Positions 1-8,065 of a stretch of 62,143 nucleotides of DNA are shown here, piece after piece. A program made the position numbers and the translations under genes. Source of the DNA: Massilia mucilaginosa (GTDB taxonomy: Bacteria; Pseudomonadota; Gammaproteobacteria; Burkholderiales; Burkholderiaceae_D); NCBI RefSeq assembly GCF_011682145.1, contig NZ_WHJH01000042.1, positions 1 through 62,143 of the forward strand, given 5' to 3'. How positions within the stretch are numbered: the stretch's first letter is position 1; the number at the start of each line of letters is the position of its first letter. Under the pieces are notes generated by a model. The model was given only the letters and a program-made list of their open reading frames with translations, did not search any database and was not told the DNA's origin.

Positions 1-156
1 TGTGGGCTGGAATCGATGCAAAACGTAGCTGCTCTGAGGTAGAATTCATGCCGGGCAAGGTGCGTTCGTGTTGAAATTGTGTTTTAGGGATAACTCACAT
101 TTTATCAATCACTTACGGCATTCTTGCCCTTTTTTATGCAAAATCCAGGCTAGCAG

Positions 157-192
157 CCCGGGAAGCCTGCCTTGCAGGGCAGGCTTCCCGGG
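157..192. repeat. Perfect palindromic hairpin, copy 1
   Basis: Two 15-base arms (157-171 and 178-192) are perfect reverse complements around the loop TTGCAG. It starts 7 bases past the asparaginase stop codon, so it could end that transcript, but no T-run follows in the direction of transcription. A shortened copy of the same sequence lies at 1406-1427, so this is a small dispersed palindrome as well as a possible terminator. Confidence 0.75.
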
Positions 193-198
193 TAGAAC

Positions 199-1284
199 TT
201 AGTAGGTATAAAACATCCGCTGAATCTCCTTGGTGCTGGTGGTTTTGGTCAGCGCCAGCATCAGCAGGATGCGCGCCTTCTGGGCACTCAGGGTGTCGGC
301 CACCACGAAGTCCAGCTCGTCGTCATTGGCTTCGCCGTTGCGCGCCAAAATGCCCTGGCCCACGCGGCTGGCCCGCACCACGACCGCCCCCTTGGCATGC
401 GCGGCAACCAGCGCCGGCTTGACCCTGGCTGCCAGGCTGCCGTCGCCCACGCCGGCATGGATGATGCCCTTGGCGCCCGCGGCCATGAACGCATCGACCG
501 CTACCGGTCCGACGTTCGCATAGCCATACACGATGTCCACTTGCGGCAGCACCTGCAGCGCGCCGATGTCGAATTCGGTCTCGGTGGTGTGCTTGCGTAT
601 TTGCTGTCGATAGAAGAATGGCTTGCTGCCCTGGATATAGCCGAGCAGGCCCAGTTCCGGCGTGCGGAACGAGTCCAGCGTCGAGGTATTGACCTTGGTC
701 ACATCGCGCGCCGACTGGATCTGGTCGTTCATCGCCACCAGCACGCCCTTGCCGACCGCCTCGGGGCTGGCCGCCAGCATCACCGAATTGTACAAATTGA
801 TCGGGCCGTCGGCCGAAATCGCGGTCGATGGCCGCATCGCGCCCACCAGTACCACCGGCTTGCGGCTCTTGACCACCAGGTTCAGGAAGTAAGCCGTTTC
901 TTCCAGCGTGTCGGTGCCGTGGGTGATGACGATGCCGTCCACGTTCGATTGGGCCAGCAGGACGTTGACGCGCTTGGCCAGCGTGAGCCAGTGCTCGTTG
1001 GTCATGTTCTCGCTGGCGATCTGGAACACCTGTTCGCCGTTGACGTTGGCAACCTTGGCCAGTTCGGGCACCGCCGCGATCAGGCGCTGCACGCCTACCG
1101 TGGCGGCGGTGTAGCCGACCGTGGTGGTGCTGCTGGCGCCGGAGCCGGCGATGGTGCCGCCGGTGGCCAGGATGGTCACGTTGGCCAGCTTGGGCGCGGC
1201 ATGTTGCGCCTGCGTGGCCGAGGCCATGCAGAACAGGAGGCCAAACAGCGCGATCATCGATTGCGCGGGATTTTTGTGAAGCAT
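199..1284 (-). CDS. ansB: Type II (periplasmic) L-asparaginase
   Basis: Hydrolyses asparagine to aspartate and ammonia in the periplasm. The 361-residue product has an N-terminal signal peptide ending near ATQAQ, the first active-site motif ILATGGTIAG and the second, THGTDTLEETA, carrying the catalytic Thr-Asp pair; a Lys follows in the DVTK segment. Length is typical for the exported class. I chose the ATG at 1284 because AGGAG sits just upstream and the signal peptide begins there; the frame stays open further upstream without a signal-like start. The neighbour is a binding protein for acidic or polar amino acids, so the pair probably scavenges extracellular asparagine and aspartate. A hairpin follows the stop. 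Type II assignment is from the signal peptide and motifs. Confidence 0.93.
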   Translation of the reverse strand: MLHKNPAQSMIALFGLLFCMASATQAQHAAPKLANVTILATGGTIAGSGASSTTTVGYTAATVGVQRLIAAVPELAKVANVNGEQVFQIASENMTNEHWLTLAKRVNVLLAQSNVDGIVITHGTDTLEETAYFLNLVVKSRKPVVLVGAMRPSTAISADGPINLYNSVMLAASPEAVGKGVLVAMNDQIQSARDVTKVNTSTLDSFRTPELGLLGYIQGSKPFFYRQQIRKHTTETEFDIGALQVLPQVDIVYGYANVGPVAVDAFMAAGAKGIIHAGVGDGSLAARVKPALVAAHAKGAVVVRASRVGQGILARNGEANDDELDFVVADTLSAQKARILLMLALTKTTSTKEIQRMFYTY

Positions 1285-1405
1285 GCGATCTCCTAAAGGG
1301 ACGAGGGTTTTTTGCAGGCGACGCCATTTTTCATGACGCGTTTTACCTGCTGCGGGACGGCGAAAAGTCTGTTCGAGGATTAGCCCTATGATAACGGGCG
1401 AAGGA

Positions 1406-1427
1406 AGCCTGCCTTGCAAGGCAGGCT
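1406..1427. repeat. Perfect palindrome, copy 2
   Basis: A 22-base perfect palindrome, AGCCTGCC-TTGCAA-GGCAGGCT, sharing its core with the 157-192 hairpin and differing in one loop base. It lies 41 bases past the stop of the binding-protein gene and 122 bases upstream of the asparaginase start. It may act as a terminator between the two genes. Confidence 0.7.
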
Positions 1428-1467
1428 CGTTGCGCAGGGGCGCGGTAGACCGCGCCAATTCCCTGCT

Positions 1468-2349
1468 TCACCGGTAGGCGGCCGGGTCGCCCGAATCGGT
1501 GGGGGCGGCAATCGCTTTTTTCAGCGCAGGGCTCATCGGTAGCTGGAGTGGCGCGAACCACTTGCGGTAGATCTGCTGCACTTCGCCGGACTTGAACAAC
1601 GCGACGATGGCTTCGTCCACCAGTTTCTTGAATTCGGGGTCGTTCTTGCGCACGACGATCCCGTACGGCTGCACCGGCAAATCGGTGGCGACGATGGCAT
1701 ACATGCCCGGGTCCTTGGCGGCGGCGACCAGCCCGTGCAGAAGCACATCGTCCATCACGAACGCGAGCGCGCGGTCGGCCTCGACCAGCGAAAACGCTTC
1801 GGCGTGATCCCTGCCCGGAATGATGTGCAGGTCGAGCCCCTGTGCCTGAGCGGTTTCCCCCAGCGCGTTGATGGCCGTGGTGCCGGCCGTCGAGACGACG
1901 GTCGAGCCCTTGAGCGCTTGCAGCGAATCGATGCGGGCTGTCTTTTTCGCTACCAGGCTGGTGGCGGCGACGAAGGTCGTCACTGAAAACGCCAGCTCCT
2001 TTTGCCGCTCGAGCGTGTTGGTGGTCGAGCCGCATTCGAGGTCGACGATGCCGTTGACCATGAACGCGCTGCGGTTGGCGGAGGTGACCGGGCGCAGCAT
2101 CACTTCCAGGCCGGGCGCCTTGAGCCGGGTGCGGATGGCGTCGACGATGCGATAGCACAGTTCGATCGAATAGCCGGTCGGCCGCTGCTGCTTGTCGAGA
2201 TAGGAAAACGGGATCGATTTGTCGCGAAAGCCAATGCTGATGACGCCCGTTTCCGCGATTTTTCGCAAGGTCGGCGACTCCTGCGCCGCGCCATGGGGGG
2301 CGAGCGAGAGCAGTGCGGCAAATGCGAAGAGCAGGTGTCTGGTGTTCAC
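1468..2349 (-). CDS. Amino-acid ABC transporter substrate-binding protein (GltI-like)
   Basis: Periplasmic binding protein of the polar amino acid family (SBP_bac_3), 293 residues. It has a signal peptide ending near HGAAQ, then the opening segment IAETGVISIGFRDKSIPFSYLD and the FMVNGIVDLECGSTTNTLER region, which closely resembles glutamate/aspartate binding proteins. The start is GTG at 2349 with AAGGAA about 8 bases upstream. No permease or ATPase gene is adjacent in this window, so it either serves a transporter encoded elsewhere or works as an orphan receptor. It lies upstream of, and on the same strand as, the asparaginase gene, which fits joint amide/acid amino acid uptake. Substrate is inferred from family resemblance. 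Confidence 0.88.
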   Translation of the reverse strand: MNTRHLLFAFAALLSLAPHGAAQESPTLRKIAETGVISIGFRDKSIPFSYLDKQQRPTGYSIELCYRIVDAIRTRLKAPGLEVMLRPVTSANRSAFMVNGIVDLECGSTTNTLERQKELAFSVTTFVAATSLVAKKTARIDSLQALKGSTVVSTAGTTAINALGETAQAQGLDLHIIPGRDHAEAFSLVEADRALAFVMDDVLLHGLVAAAKDPGMYAIVATDLPVQPYGIVVRKNDPEFKKLVDEAIVALFKSGEVQQIYRKWFAPLQLPMSPALKKAIAAPTDSGDPAAYR

Positions 2350-2935
2350 GTCGTTTTTTCCTTACGGCCCGGGAATTCCAGCCGTCGCATGGGACAATAT
2401 TCCCATGAACAGGTGGCAACGACAATGCTTATGCAAAATTCACATGGGAAGCGATGATGCTGTGGACAGCAAGAACAACGGGAGCGCCGGTTTCATTGCT
2501 GGGCGCGGTGTCAAACGCGATTCTTCGATGCCAGGGTGGTTGATCTGACATCCTTGATTTGACAGAGCCGATAGTGTCAAACTCTTTTATTCGCCGGCAA
2601 TCTGTTGTGGAAAAACAATAAAGTGAGACCCACGGCGCCGCGCTGGATATGCGCATGGGAACTTCCGCTTACGGTCAGAAGCGGACCTTGATGTGTGTGG
2701 AGTGAAGGACGCGACCCCGGACGGCGTGCTCCTCGCCAGCGGCAGGCGCGCGACGGCTTGAATTGATGTCGGCGAGGGTGCTGCGCAGCGGCGCGGTCGC
2801 CGTGCACTACCGGCGCGCGCGCTGAGCCGGAAGCAAACATGCATGTGAAGTAAAACAATGAATCCCTATCCCTGTTACTGCGCAGTGCGGCGGCAGAAGA
2901 TACGTGAGGTTCAAGGACAGATCGAGGAAAAATGA
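2350..2935. other. Intergenic region, no supported gene
   Basis: 586 bases without a convincing gene. Short open frames on both strands have no family resemblance or ribosome binding site. The only structure seen is a 7-base inverted repeat TTTGACA/TGTCAAA at 2558-2564 and 2575-2581. The left half is lower in GC than the right half. Confidence 0.6.
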
Positions 2936-3685
2936 ATGAAACCTTTTGATGCCTTGGTGGCCGAAGCCGAAGCGGCTGACGTGAGCGGTTGGGGCTTCGA
3001 ATGGCTCGATGGGCGCGCCAGCGAAGAACGCCCACCCTGGGGCTATGCCCGGTTGCTCGCGCATCAGCTGGCAAGCGTCGAATCGGCGCTCGATCTCGAT
3101 ACGGGTGGCGGTGAAGTAGTGGATGAGGCACCGTGTTTTCCTCCCCGCATGTATGCGACGGAAGCCTGGTCGCCCAACGCGCGCAAGGCGCAAGCGCGCT
3201 TGGGCGCGCGCGGCGTGCAGGTGGTGGAAACAGCGGCGGGCGCAGCGCTGCCCTTTGCCGATGGGTCGTTCGCGCTTGTCACGTCGCGCCACCCGGTGTG
3301 CCCGGATTGGGCAGAAATCCATCGCGTTCTTCAGCCAGCTGGACACTACTTTGGGCAACATGTGGGGCCTGCTTCGTCCTTTGAGTTGATCGAGCATTTC
3401 CTGGGACCGCTGCCGGTCGAACGGCAGCGTCGTGATCCGCGGGATGAAGCGGCCGCGGCAATGGTCGCAGGGCTGACTGTAACGCAGTTGCGCACGGCGC
3501 GTTGCCGCATGCTCTTCCATGATGTAGGCGCGGTGGTCTGGATCCTTCGCAAGTGCGTCTGGTGGGTACCGGATTTCTCGGTGGCCAAGTACCACGCTGA
3601 GCTGCTCGCCTTGGACCGTCGGATGCGCCACGGTGAGCCCTTCGTGAGCTACTCGACACGTCACCTCATCGAGGCACGGCGGTGA
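2936..3685 (+). CDS. Class I SAM-dependent methyltransferase
   Basis: 249 residues. The segment ALDLDTGGGEVV (about residues 51-62) is a SAM-binding motif I with the acidic residue and glycine loop. A later ADGSFALVTSRHP stretch fits the motif of the methyltransferase type 11 fold, followed by an EIHRVLQPAGHY segment typical of post-motif positions. The substrate is not predictable. GAGG lies 8 bases before the ATG. No signal peptide, so cytoplasmic. It is monocistronic, with about 170 bases before the toxin-antitoxin pair. Confidence 0.8.
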   Translation: MKPFDALVAEAEAADVSGWGFEWLDGRASEERPPWGYARLLAHQLASVESALDLDTGGGEVVDEAPCFPPRMYATEAWSPNARKAQARLGARGVQVVETAAGAALPFADGSFALVTSRHPVCPDWAEIHRVLQPAGHYFGQHVGPASSFELIEHFLGPLPVERQRRDPRDEAAAAMVAGLTVTQLRTARCRMLFHDVGAVVWILRKCVWWVPDFSVAKYHAELLALDRRMRHGEPFVSYSTRHLIEARR

Positions 3686-3796
3686 ACCGGACCTGCCCTG
3701 TCGCCGTGTCCCACATTACTTGAGCACAGCAGGGTTGATAGCCGAACTGTTGATCGAGCTTAAGCCGTTGCGACAAGCGAGATAAGTTAGCTTGGT

Positions 3797-3840
3797 AGGT
3801 GATTCTGGTTATGCTATCCTGTCCATATCTGAAATCACCT
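3797..3840. promoter_or_regulatory. Inverted repeat upstream of toxin-antitoxin operon
   Basis: AGGTGATT (3797-3804) and AATCACCT (3833-3840) are perfect 8-base inverted arms, ending just before the AGGAGG ribosome site at 3845. This is the expected place for an autoregulatory operator bound by the antitoxin, or a leader hairpin. Function is inferred from position. Confidence 0.45.
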
Positions 3841-3855
3841 CATCAGGAGGTCGCC

Positions 3856-4536
3856 ATGAGCACCATTGAACTTGAACCAATGTCAGCACCGATCCCCACT
3901 TTTGCGGGAGGTCTGAAAGAGGTGCGCGATCAATTGGGTAACGTCAAGGGTGACCAGGTCCTTGCCTTCGTGTTGGACGGAGCAAGCGAAAGCGAAGCCA
4001 AGGCCATCGAGCAAGTCATCAGCCGAATTATCCGCCTGACCCAGAACACCTTGACCACCCGTAGCAACGAAACCCTGTCCAGCCTGGTTGAGACCTTGCT
4101 ACCCAAGAACATGCCATCTCCAGCGCTTCTCAAGGAAGCCAGGATGATGTTGCGGGCCAAGGAAGCTGTGTTGAGTGGCGCTGACTGGCTCACCGCTGCC
4201 CAGGTGGCATCGATTGCCGGCCTCAGCGAAAAGAATCCGAGTGCGCAGCTGCATAAGTGGAAGCGCGATGGCGCCATTTTCGCCATTCGCCGCAATGGTC
4301 TGGATTACTACCCAGGCTACGCCCTCGACCCGGCCAATGAGTATCGGCCCCATCGCGCACTCAAACAGGTGCTGGCGCAGTTCGGGGAGGCTAAAGATGG
4401 ATGGGGCCTGGCATACTGGTTCCAATCTGTGAACGGCTTTCTCGGCGGTCAACGGCCAATGGACGTGCTTGTGAAAAAACCCGATGCGGTCGTTGCAGCT
4501 GCGGCGGACGAGGCGATGGGGATTGTGCATGCCTAA
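3856..4536 (+). CDS. Antitoxin of RES-type system (MbcA/ParS-like C-terminus, atypical N-terminus)
   Basis: 226 residues. The C-terminal part (about 165-220) has a W-x3-N-x-F-LGG-x-RP-x-DVL segment, the hallmark of the toxin-binding domain (formerly DUF2384) that covers the active site of RES toxins. Upstream, the LTAAQVASIAGLSEKN...LHKWKRDGAIFAI stretch (about 115-150) looks like an excisionase/MerR-type helix-turn-helix rather than the usual Xre domain. About 100 N-terminal residues are helical and unfamiliar. AGGAGG lies 5 bases before the ATG. Its last 8 bases overlap the toxin gene, which gives tight translational coupling. Base composition is lower in GC than the flanks, suggesting transfer. 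Confidence 0.8.
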   Translation: MSTIELEPMSAPIPTFAGGLKEVRDQLGNVKGDQVLAFVLDGASESEAKAIEQVISRIIRLTQNTLTTRSNETLSSLVETLLPKNMPSPALLKEARMMLRAKEAVLSGADWLTAAQVASIAGLSEKNPSAQLHKWKRDGAIFAIRRNGLDYYPGYALDPANEYRPHRALKQVLAQFGEAKDGWGLAYWFQSVNGFLGGQRPMDVLVKKPDAVVAAAADEAMGIVHA

Positions 4537-5236
4537 GACCAAGGGCAAGGCAACGCCCGCAGCGGCCGTGCCGGCGTCGATCGCGGTGTTCGATCCGCCG
4601 CCCCTTAATGTTGATGCTGCGAACGTGACCAGAACTTCACTAGACGTCAACACGATCCTGCATAGAATTCATCAGGATACTTTCGGAGCCCTCCAGTTCA
4701 ATCCGGGGTTCGGCAATGCTCGGTTCAGTCCGATTAACGATGCCGTGGGCAAATCCATCCCAACCATTTACGCGGGTGAGACATTTGAGTGCGCAGCAAT
4801 GGAATCGGTGTTCCATGACGTTCCTTACGCACCTGGACTGAAAGCCTATGACAAAGCCAAATTAGCAGGACAGGTACACTCAATCGTCAAGACGAAGGAG
4901 CTATTGGTTCTTGCCGATTTCGGCACGAAAGCGCTGCATAAGCTTGGCATTCCACGTGCATCTCTGACAGACACCGAGAAGGATCGGTACCCATTCACAC
5001 GTACCGTGGCGCAAGCAGTACATGCCCAATGCCCTGATCTGCAAGGTATTTGCTGGACCTCCCGACAAGATGACAAGGCCACCGCGTATGTCCTCTTTGG
5101 CGACAGGATCGCCGCTCGAGATTTACAGCATGTTGGCACGTCGAAAAGCGTCACTGGTGATGCGGCGACCTATGATGCGCTGCTCGATCTGGCTGAAGTG
5201 ATTGGTGTTGATATCGTGCCCGGGAACATGCCATAG
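4529..5236 (+). CDS. RES-domain toxin (NAD+-degrading type)
   Basis: 235 residues. The RES fold is recognised from an Arg in LHRIH, GNARFSP, the YAGETFECAAMESVFHDV block with the conserved Glu, and a Ser in GICWTSRQ, in that order; R, E and S name the family. Characterised members deplete NAD+ and stall growth unless bound by a partner with an MbcA/ParS-type domain, here the upstream gene. The ATG at 4529 lies inside the last codons of the antitoxin gene (8-base overlap), so independent translation is unlikely. Activity is inferred from the family. Confidence 0.87.
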   Translation: MPKTKGKATPAAAVPASIAVFDPPPLNVDAANVTRTSLDVNTILHRIHQDTFGALQFNPGFGNARFSPINDAVGKSIPTIYAGETFECAAMESVFHDVPYAPGLKAYDKAKLAGQVHSIVKTKELLVLADFGTKALHKLGIPRASLTDTEKDRYPFTRTVAQAVHAQCPDLQGICWTSRQDDKATAYVLFGDRIAARDLQHVGTSKSVTGDAATYDALLDLAEVIGVDIVPGNMP

Positions 5237-5602
5237 GGAGGGCGATTGACGCTTTCCTGTACGCCCGCCTGACACATAAGCATGAAATCCTGATGCAGTA
5301 AGCCTCTGCCCATCGGCAGCGTCGAGTGCCTTCACAGCCCAAACGCAACATGCTCTGGTAAAGGCACCCGTTATGGACCAGTACGTCGGAATGCATCCCC
5401 GACTTTGCCGATCTTGCCGCTGGGCACACCCCTCATAGGGAATCCGGGAGCATCACCGGGAAGCGACCGGTGTGTCCAGCCTCGGGCCTTTTCCTGTACT
5501 CAACGGCAACATTGGCGTAAACCAGACAGAACTGTGCCCAATCTGCCGTCCGCCGTGTGTGGGTTTTGACAATACGCCAAATGTGCTCAATACTCAATTC
5601 TG
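5237..5602. other. Intergenic region after the toxin gene
   Basis: No gene is supported. A short inverted repeat CACCGG/CCGGTG at 5454-5459 and 5467-5472 could help end the toxin transcript but lacks a T-run. A 69-codon open frame starting at 5472 has no ribosome site and no family resemblance. Confidence 0.5.
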
Positions 5603-5616
5603 TGGAAACGCTTCCA
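5603..5616. promoter_or_regulatory. LacI-family-type operator upstream of GH16 gene
   Basis: TGGAAACGCTTCCA is a near-palindrome built on the AAnCGnTT core used by many LacI/GalR regulators. It lies 83 bases before the glucanase start codon. A related perfect palindrome sits before the xylanase gene (39234-39249), suggesting one sugar-responsive repressor for both. No LacI gene is present in the window. Confidence 0.55.
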
Positions 5617-5698
5617 TCAACGTCGCTATTGTCGATGAGATCGGCTGGAAGTGGTTGTCGCCCACGTCAACCCAACTATAACTTCGGAGACTTTCACC

Positions 5699-7018
5699 AT
5701 GAAGATGAAGACGATTAACGTCTTGCTGGCATCAGCATTGACTGCCGGCACCATTGCCGGTTGTGGCGATAACGCAGCGAACGGCAGCGGCGATGGCGGC
5801 AAAGCCCCCGTCCTCCTGTCGCAGACAGCCACTGGGGGAGGTTCCAGCGCCAACGTCGCCGCCATCTGCACACTCCAGGCTGAAGACTATGCCAACGCGT
5901 TTGACACCACTGCCGGCAACACAGGCAATCAGCACCGCACCGACAACGTCGATATTGAAGCGACGGCCGATGCCGGCGGAGGTTATAACGTGGCCTGGAC
6001 TGCCAATGGCGAATGGCTGGCGCACAACAACGTCACCTTCCCGACCAGCGGCGCCTACACCATCGCGTACCGTGTTGCGGCCCCTTCCGCTGGCGGCGTG
6101 ATTTCGACCGACCTCAACGGAGGCGCGATTCCGCTCGGCACCACGTCGGTTCCCGCAACGGGCGGCTGGCAGAACTGGACCACGGTGCAGCGCACGCTGA
6201 ACGTGAATGCCGGAACGTACAACGTCGGCACCTTCATCAGCAGCGCGGGCTTCAACCTGAACTGGATCAGCATCGCCGGCGCTAGCTGCGGCTCGACCCC
6301 ACCACCTCCGCCACCGGGCTGGACGCTGGCCTGGGCGGACGAGTTCAACGGCACCTCCCTGGACACCTCCAAGTGGAACATCGAGGTCAACGGAGATGGC
6401 GGCGGCAACAACGAACTGCAGTACTACACCGCACGTTCGGAAAACATCCGTGTCACCGGTGGCGAACTGGTCATCGAGGCGCGCAAGGAAGCCTATATGG
6501 GCAAGCAGTACACCTCGGGCCGCATTACCACCCAGAACAAGGCAAGCTGGCAATACGGCCGGATGGAAGCGCGCATGAAAATCCCGACCGGCAAGGGCAC
6601 CTGGCCAGCGTTCTGGATGCTGGGTAACTCCATCAGCAGTGTGGGCTGGCCGGCAAGCGGCGAAATTGACATCATGGAGCATGTCAATTCCGAAGCGGTC
6701 ACCCATGGCACCATCCATTGGCGGGATCATAACAACGCGTATGCCAACTATGGCGGTCCATCGGGCAATCTGGACTTCTCGCAGTTCCACGTCTATGCCG
6801 TGGAGTGGGATGCCTCGGTGATCCGCTGGTATGTGGACGGTAACAAGTTCCACGAAGTCAATATCGCCGGCGGCATCAACGGCACGTCGGAATTCCATGC
6901 ACCGTACTTCCTCCTGTTTAACCTGGCCGTCGGCGGCAACTGGCCTGGCAGCCCGGATGGATCGACCGCATTCCCGAACCGGATGCAGGTTGACTACGTT
7001 CGCGTCTATCGCAGGTAA
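5699..7018 (+). CDS. CBM6-GH16 beta-glucanase lipoprotein (laminarinase-type)
   Basis: 439 residues, cleaving beta-1,3 or mixed-linkage beta-glucans at the cell surface. Order: signal peptide with lipobox IAGC, low-complexity stretch, CBM6 domain (about 55-195, starting with LQAEDYAN), a proline linker PPPPPPG, then a GH16 domain (about 205-439). The catalytic motif GEIDIMEH gives nucleophile E322, D324 and acid/base E327. The ExDxxE spacing is that of laminarinases and related enzymes. I chose the ATG at 5699 for the GGAG upstream and the signal peptide; an earlier in-frame ATG at 5651 has neither. A LacI-type operator lies upstream and a hairpin terminator follows the stop. Confidence 0.93.
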   Translation: MKMKTINVLLASALTAGTIAGCGDNAANGSGDGGKAPVLLSQTATGGGSSANVAAICTLQAEDYANAFDTTAGNTGNQHRTDNVDIEATADAGGGYNVAWTANGEWLAHNNVTFPTSGAYTIAYRVAAPSAGGVISTDLNGGAIPLGTTSVPATGGWQNWTTVQRTLNVNAGTYNVGTFISSAGFNLNWISIAGASCGSTPPPPPPGWTLAWADEFNGTSLDTSKWNIEVNGDGGGNNELQYYTARSENIRVTGGELVIEARKEAYMGKQYTSGRITTQNKASWQYGRMEARMKIPTGKGTWPAFWMLGNSISSVGWPASGEIDIMEHVNSEAVTHGTIHWRDHNNAYANYGGPSGNLDFSQFHVYAVEWDASVIRWYVDGNKFHEVNIAGGINGTSEFHAPYFLLFNLAVGGNWPGSPDGSTAFPNRMQVDYVRVYRR

Positions 7019-7032
7019 TCCGGAGCTGGAGA

Positions 7033-7054
7033 GGGGCGCCCCGTCGGGTGCCCC
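7033..7054 (+). terminator. Hairpin terminator after GH16 gene
   Basis: A 9-pair stem (7033-7041 with 7046-7054, one G-T pair) around a four-base loop CGTC, 15 bases past the stop and followed by TTGTC. It is GC-rich but has a weak T-tail, so efficiency is uncertain. Confidence 0.55.
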
Positions 7055-7180
7055 TTGTCGGGGCGCAGTTATCTTCGGGCACAGCCCCGTCGGCAATGAC
7101 AGCCGCGCGATACCGTCACTGCGGAAAACCTTCTACAATTCGGCAGGCAGGCGACAATATCGCCTTTCAAGGAGCCCTGC

Positions 7181-7966
7181 TTGGTAGAGAATCTTTTTCG
7201 CAAACTGAAGGCGATGGTGTCCGGCGCCGCCCAGTCGCCACGCACACCAGCGGCAACCGGCACCGATGCCCAGCCGGTTGATGTGGAGCAGTGTGTGCGC
7301 CAGCTCCAGGCACTGTCCGACGCCATCGATCCGGCTCTGGCCTCTGCCGATGCGCCCGAGGTCGACGCACGCTGCAATGACCTGGCGCAATTCCTGGCAA
7401 GTCTTGAGGCCCACAGCGCGCTACCGGCCATCAGGAGAATCCTGGGCGCAGGCTATGTTGACCTGGGCTCGGCGTATCGCCAGATAAGGCGGGTGGCCGA
7501 GGCTGAAATGGCGTACGCCAAGGCCATCGGCGTATTGCAAAGCATCACCCATATTGATGAACACAGGCTGTTCGCGACCGCTCAACTTGCCGCCAGCAAG
7601 AATCACCTGGGCCTGCTGTATATGGACTGTGGGCCGCAGGACAAGGCGATCGCGGCGTTCGATGATGCGATCGCGCAGCGTAAGGCCCTGGCCCGTCAGG
7701 CGCCAGGCGACTGCTGGAATCTGGTGTATCTGGGCGGCGCTCTGTGCAACCGCGCGCATATTGCCCGAGAACGGGGCGAGCATCGCGCTGCCATGGCGCT
7801 ATACGACGAAGCGATTGCGCTCCTTGATGAACTCGCCCCGGACGACGACTGCGAACGATCACAAGCCCGGTTCGCGGCCATGTCCGCCGCCTTTCCGGGG
7901 CTGCCTGAATTTGCCCGCCAGTATCGCGTCAATGCGCAAGACGGCAAGCGCCTGTTGCCTGCATAG
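7181..7966 (+). CDS. TPR-like repeat protein
   Basis: 261 residues without signal peptide. Helical segments with A/G/Y spacing, such as GLLYMDCGPQDKAIAAFDDAIAQRK and GEHRAAMALYDEAIALLDEL, resemble tetratricopeptide units, which mediate protein-protein contacts. Partner unknown. The start is TTG at 7181, supported by AAGGAG 6 bases upstream; the next ATG (7213) has no such site. No enzymatic motif is seen. A strong hairpin follows the stop. Confidence 0.7.
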   Translation: MVENLFRKLKAMVSGAAQSPRTPAATGTDAQPVDVEQCVRQLQALSDAIDPALASADAPEVDARCNDLAQFLASLEAHSALPAIRRILGAGYVDLGSAYRQIRRVAEAEMAYAKAIGVLQSITHIDEHRLFATAQLAASKNHLGLLYMDCGPQDKAIAAFDDAIAQRKALARQAPGDCWNLVYLGGALCNRAHIARERGEHRAAMALYDEAIALLDELAPDDDCERSQARFAAMSAAFPGLPEFARQYRVNAQDGKRLLPA

Positions 7967-7983
7967 GCCCCCTGCGAGCTGGC

Positions 7984-8010
7984 GCCCGGTGCTCGCGAGA
8001 CGCACCGGGC
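7984..8010 (+). terminator. Hairpin after TPR gene
   Basis: GCCCGGTGC (7984-7992) and GCACCGGGC (8002-8010) form a perfect 9-pair stem around a nine-base loop, 18 bases past the stop. No T-run follows. Confidence 0.5.
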
Positions 8011-8065
8011 CGAGGTCTGCCCCATCCCGGTTGCCGCATGCCGGCATCAATCACATGAAGGTTCC

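Noticed and set aside
2807-3664. 285-codon antisense frame across the methyltransferase gene
   Set aside because: No recognisable family, while the plus strand has a SAM motif and ribosome site.
5472-5681. 69-codon frame before the GH16 gene
   Set aside because: No ribosome site, unnatural composition, and it covers the LacI-type operator.
5699-7018. GH16 gene as an agarase or carrageenase
   Set aside because: The motif spacing fits, but substrate loops cannot be judged by eye; laminarinase-type is the safer call.
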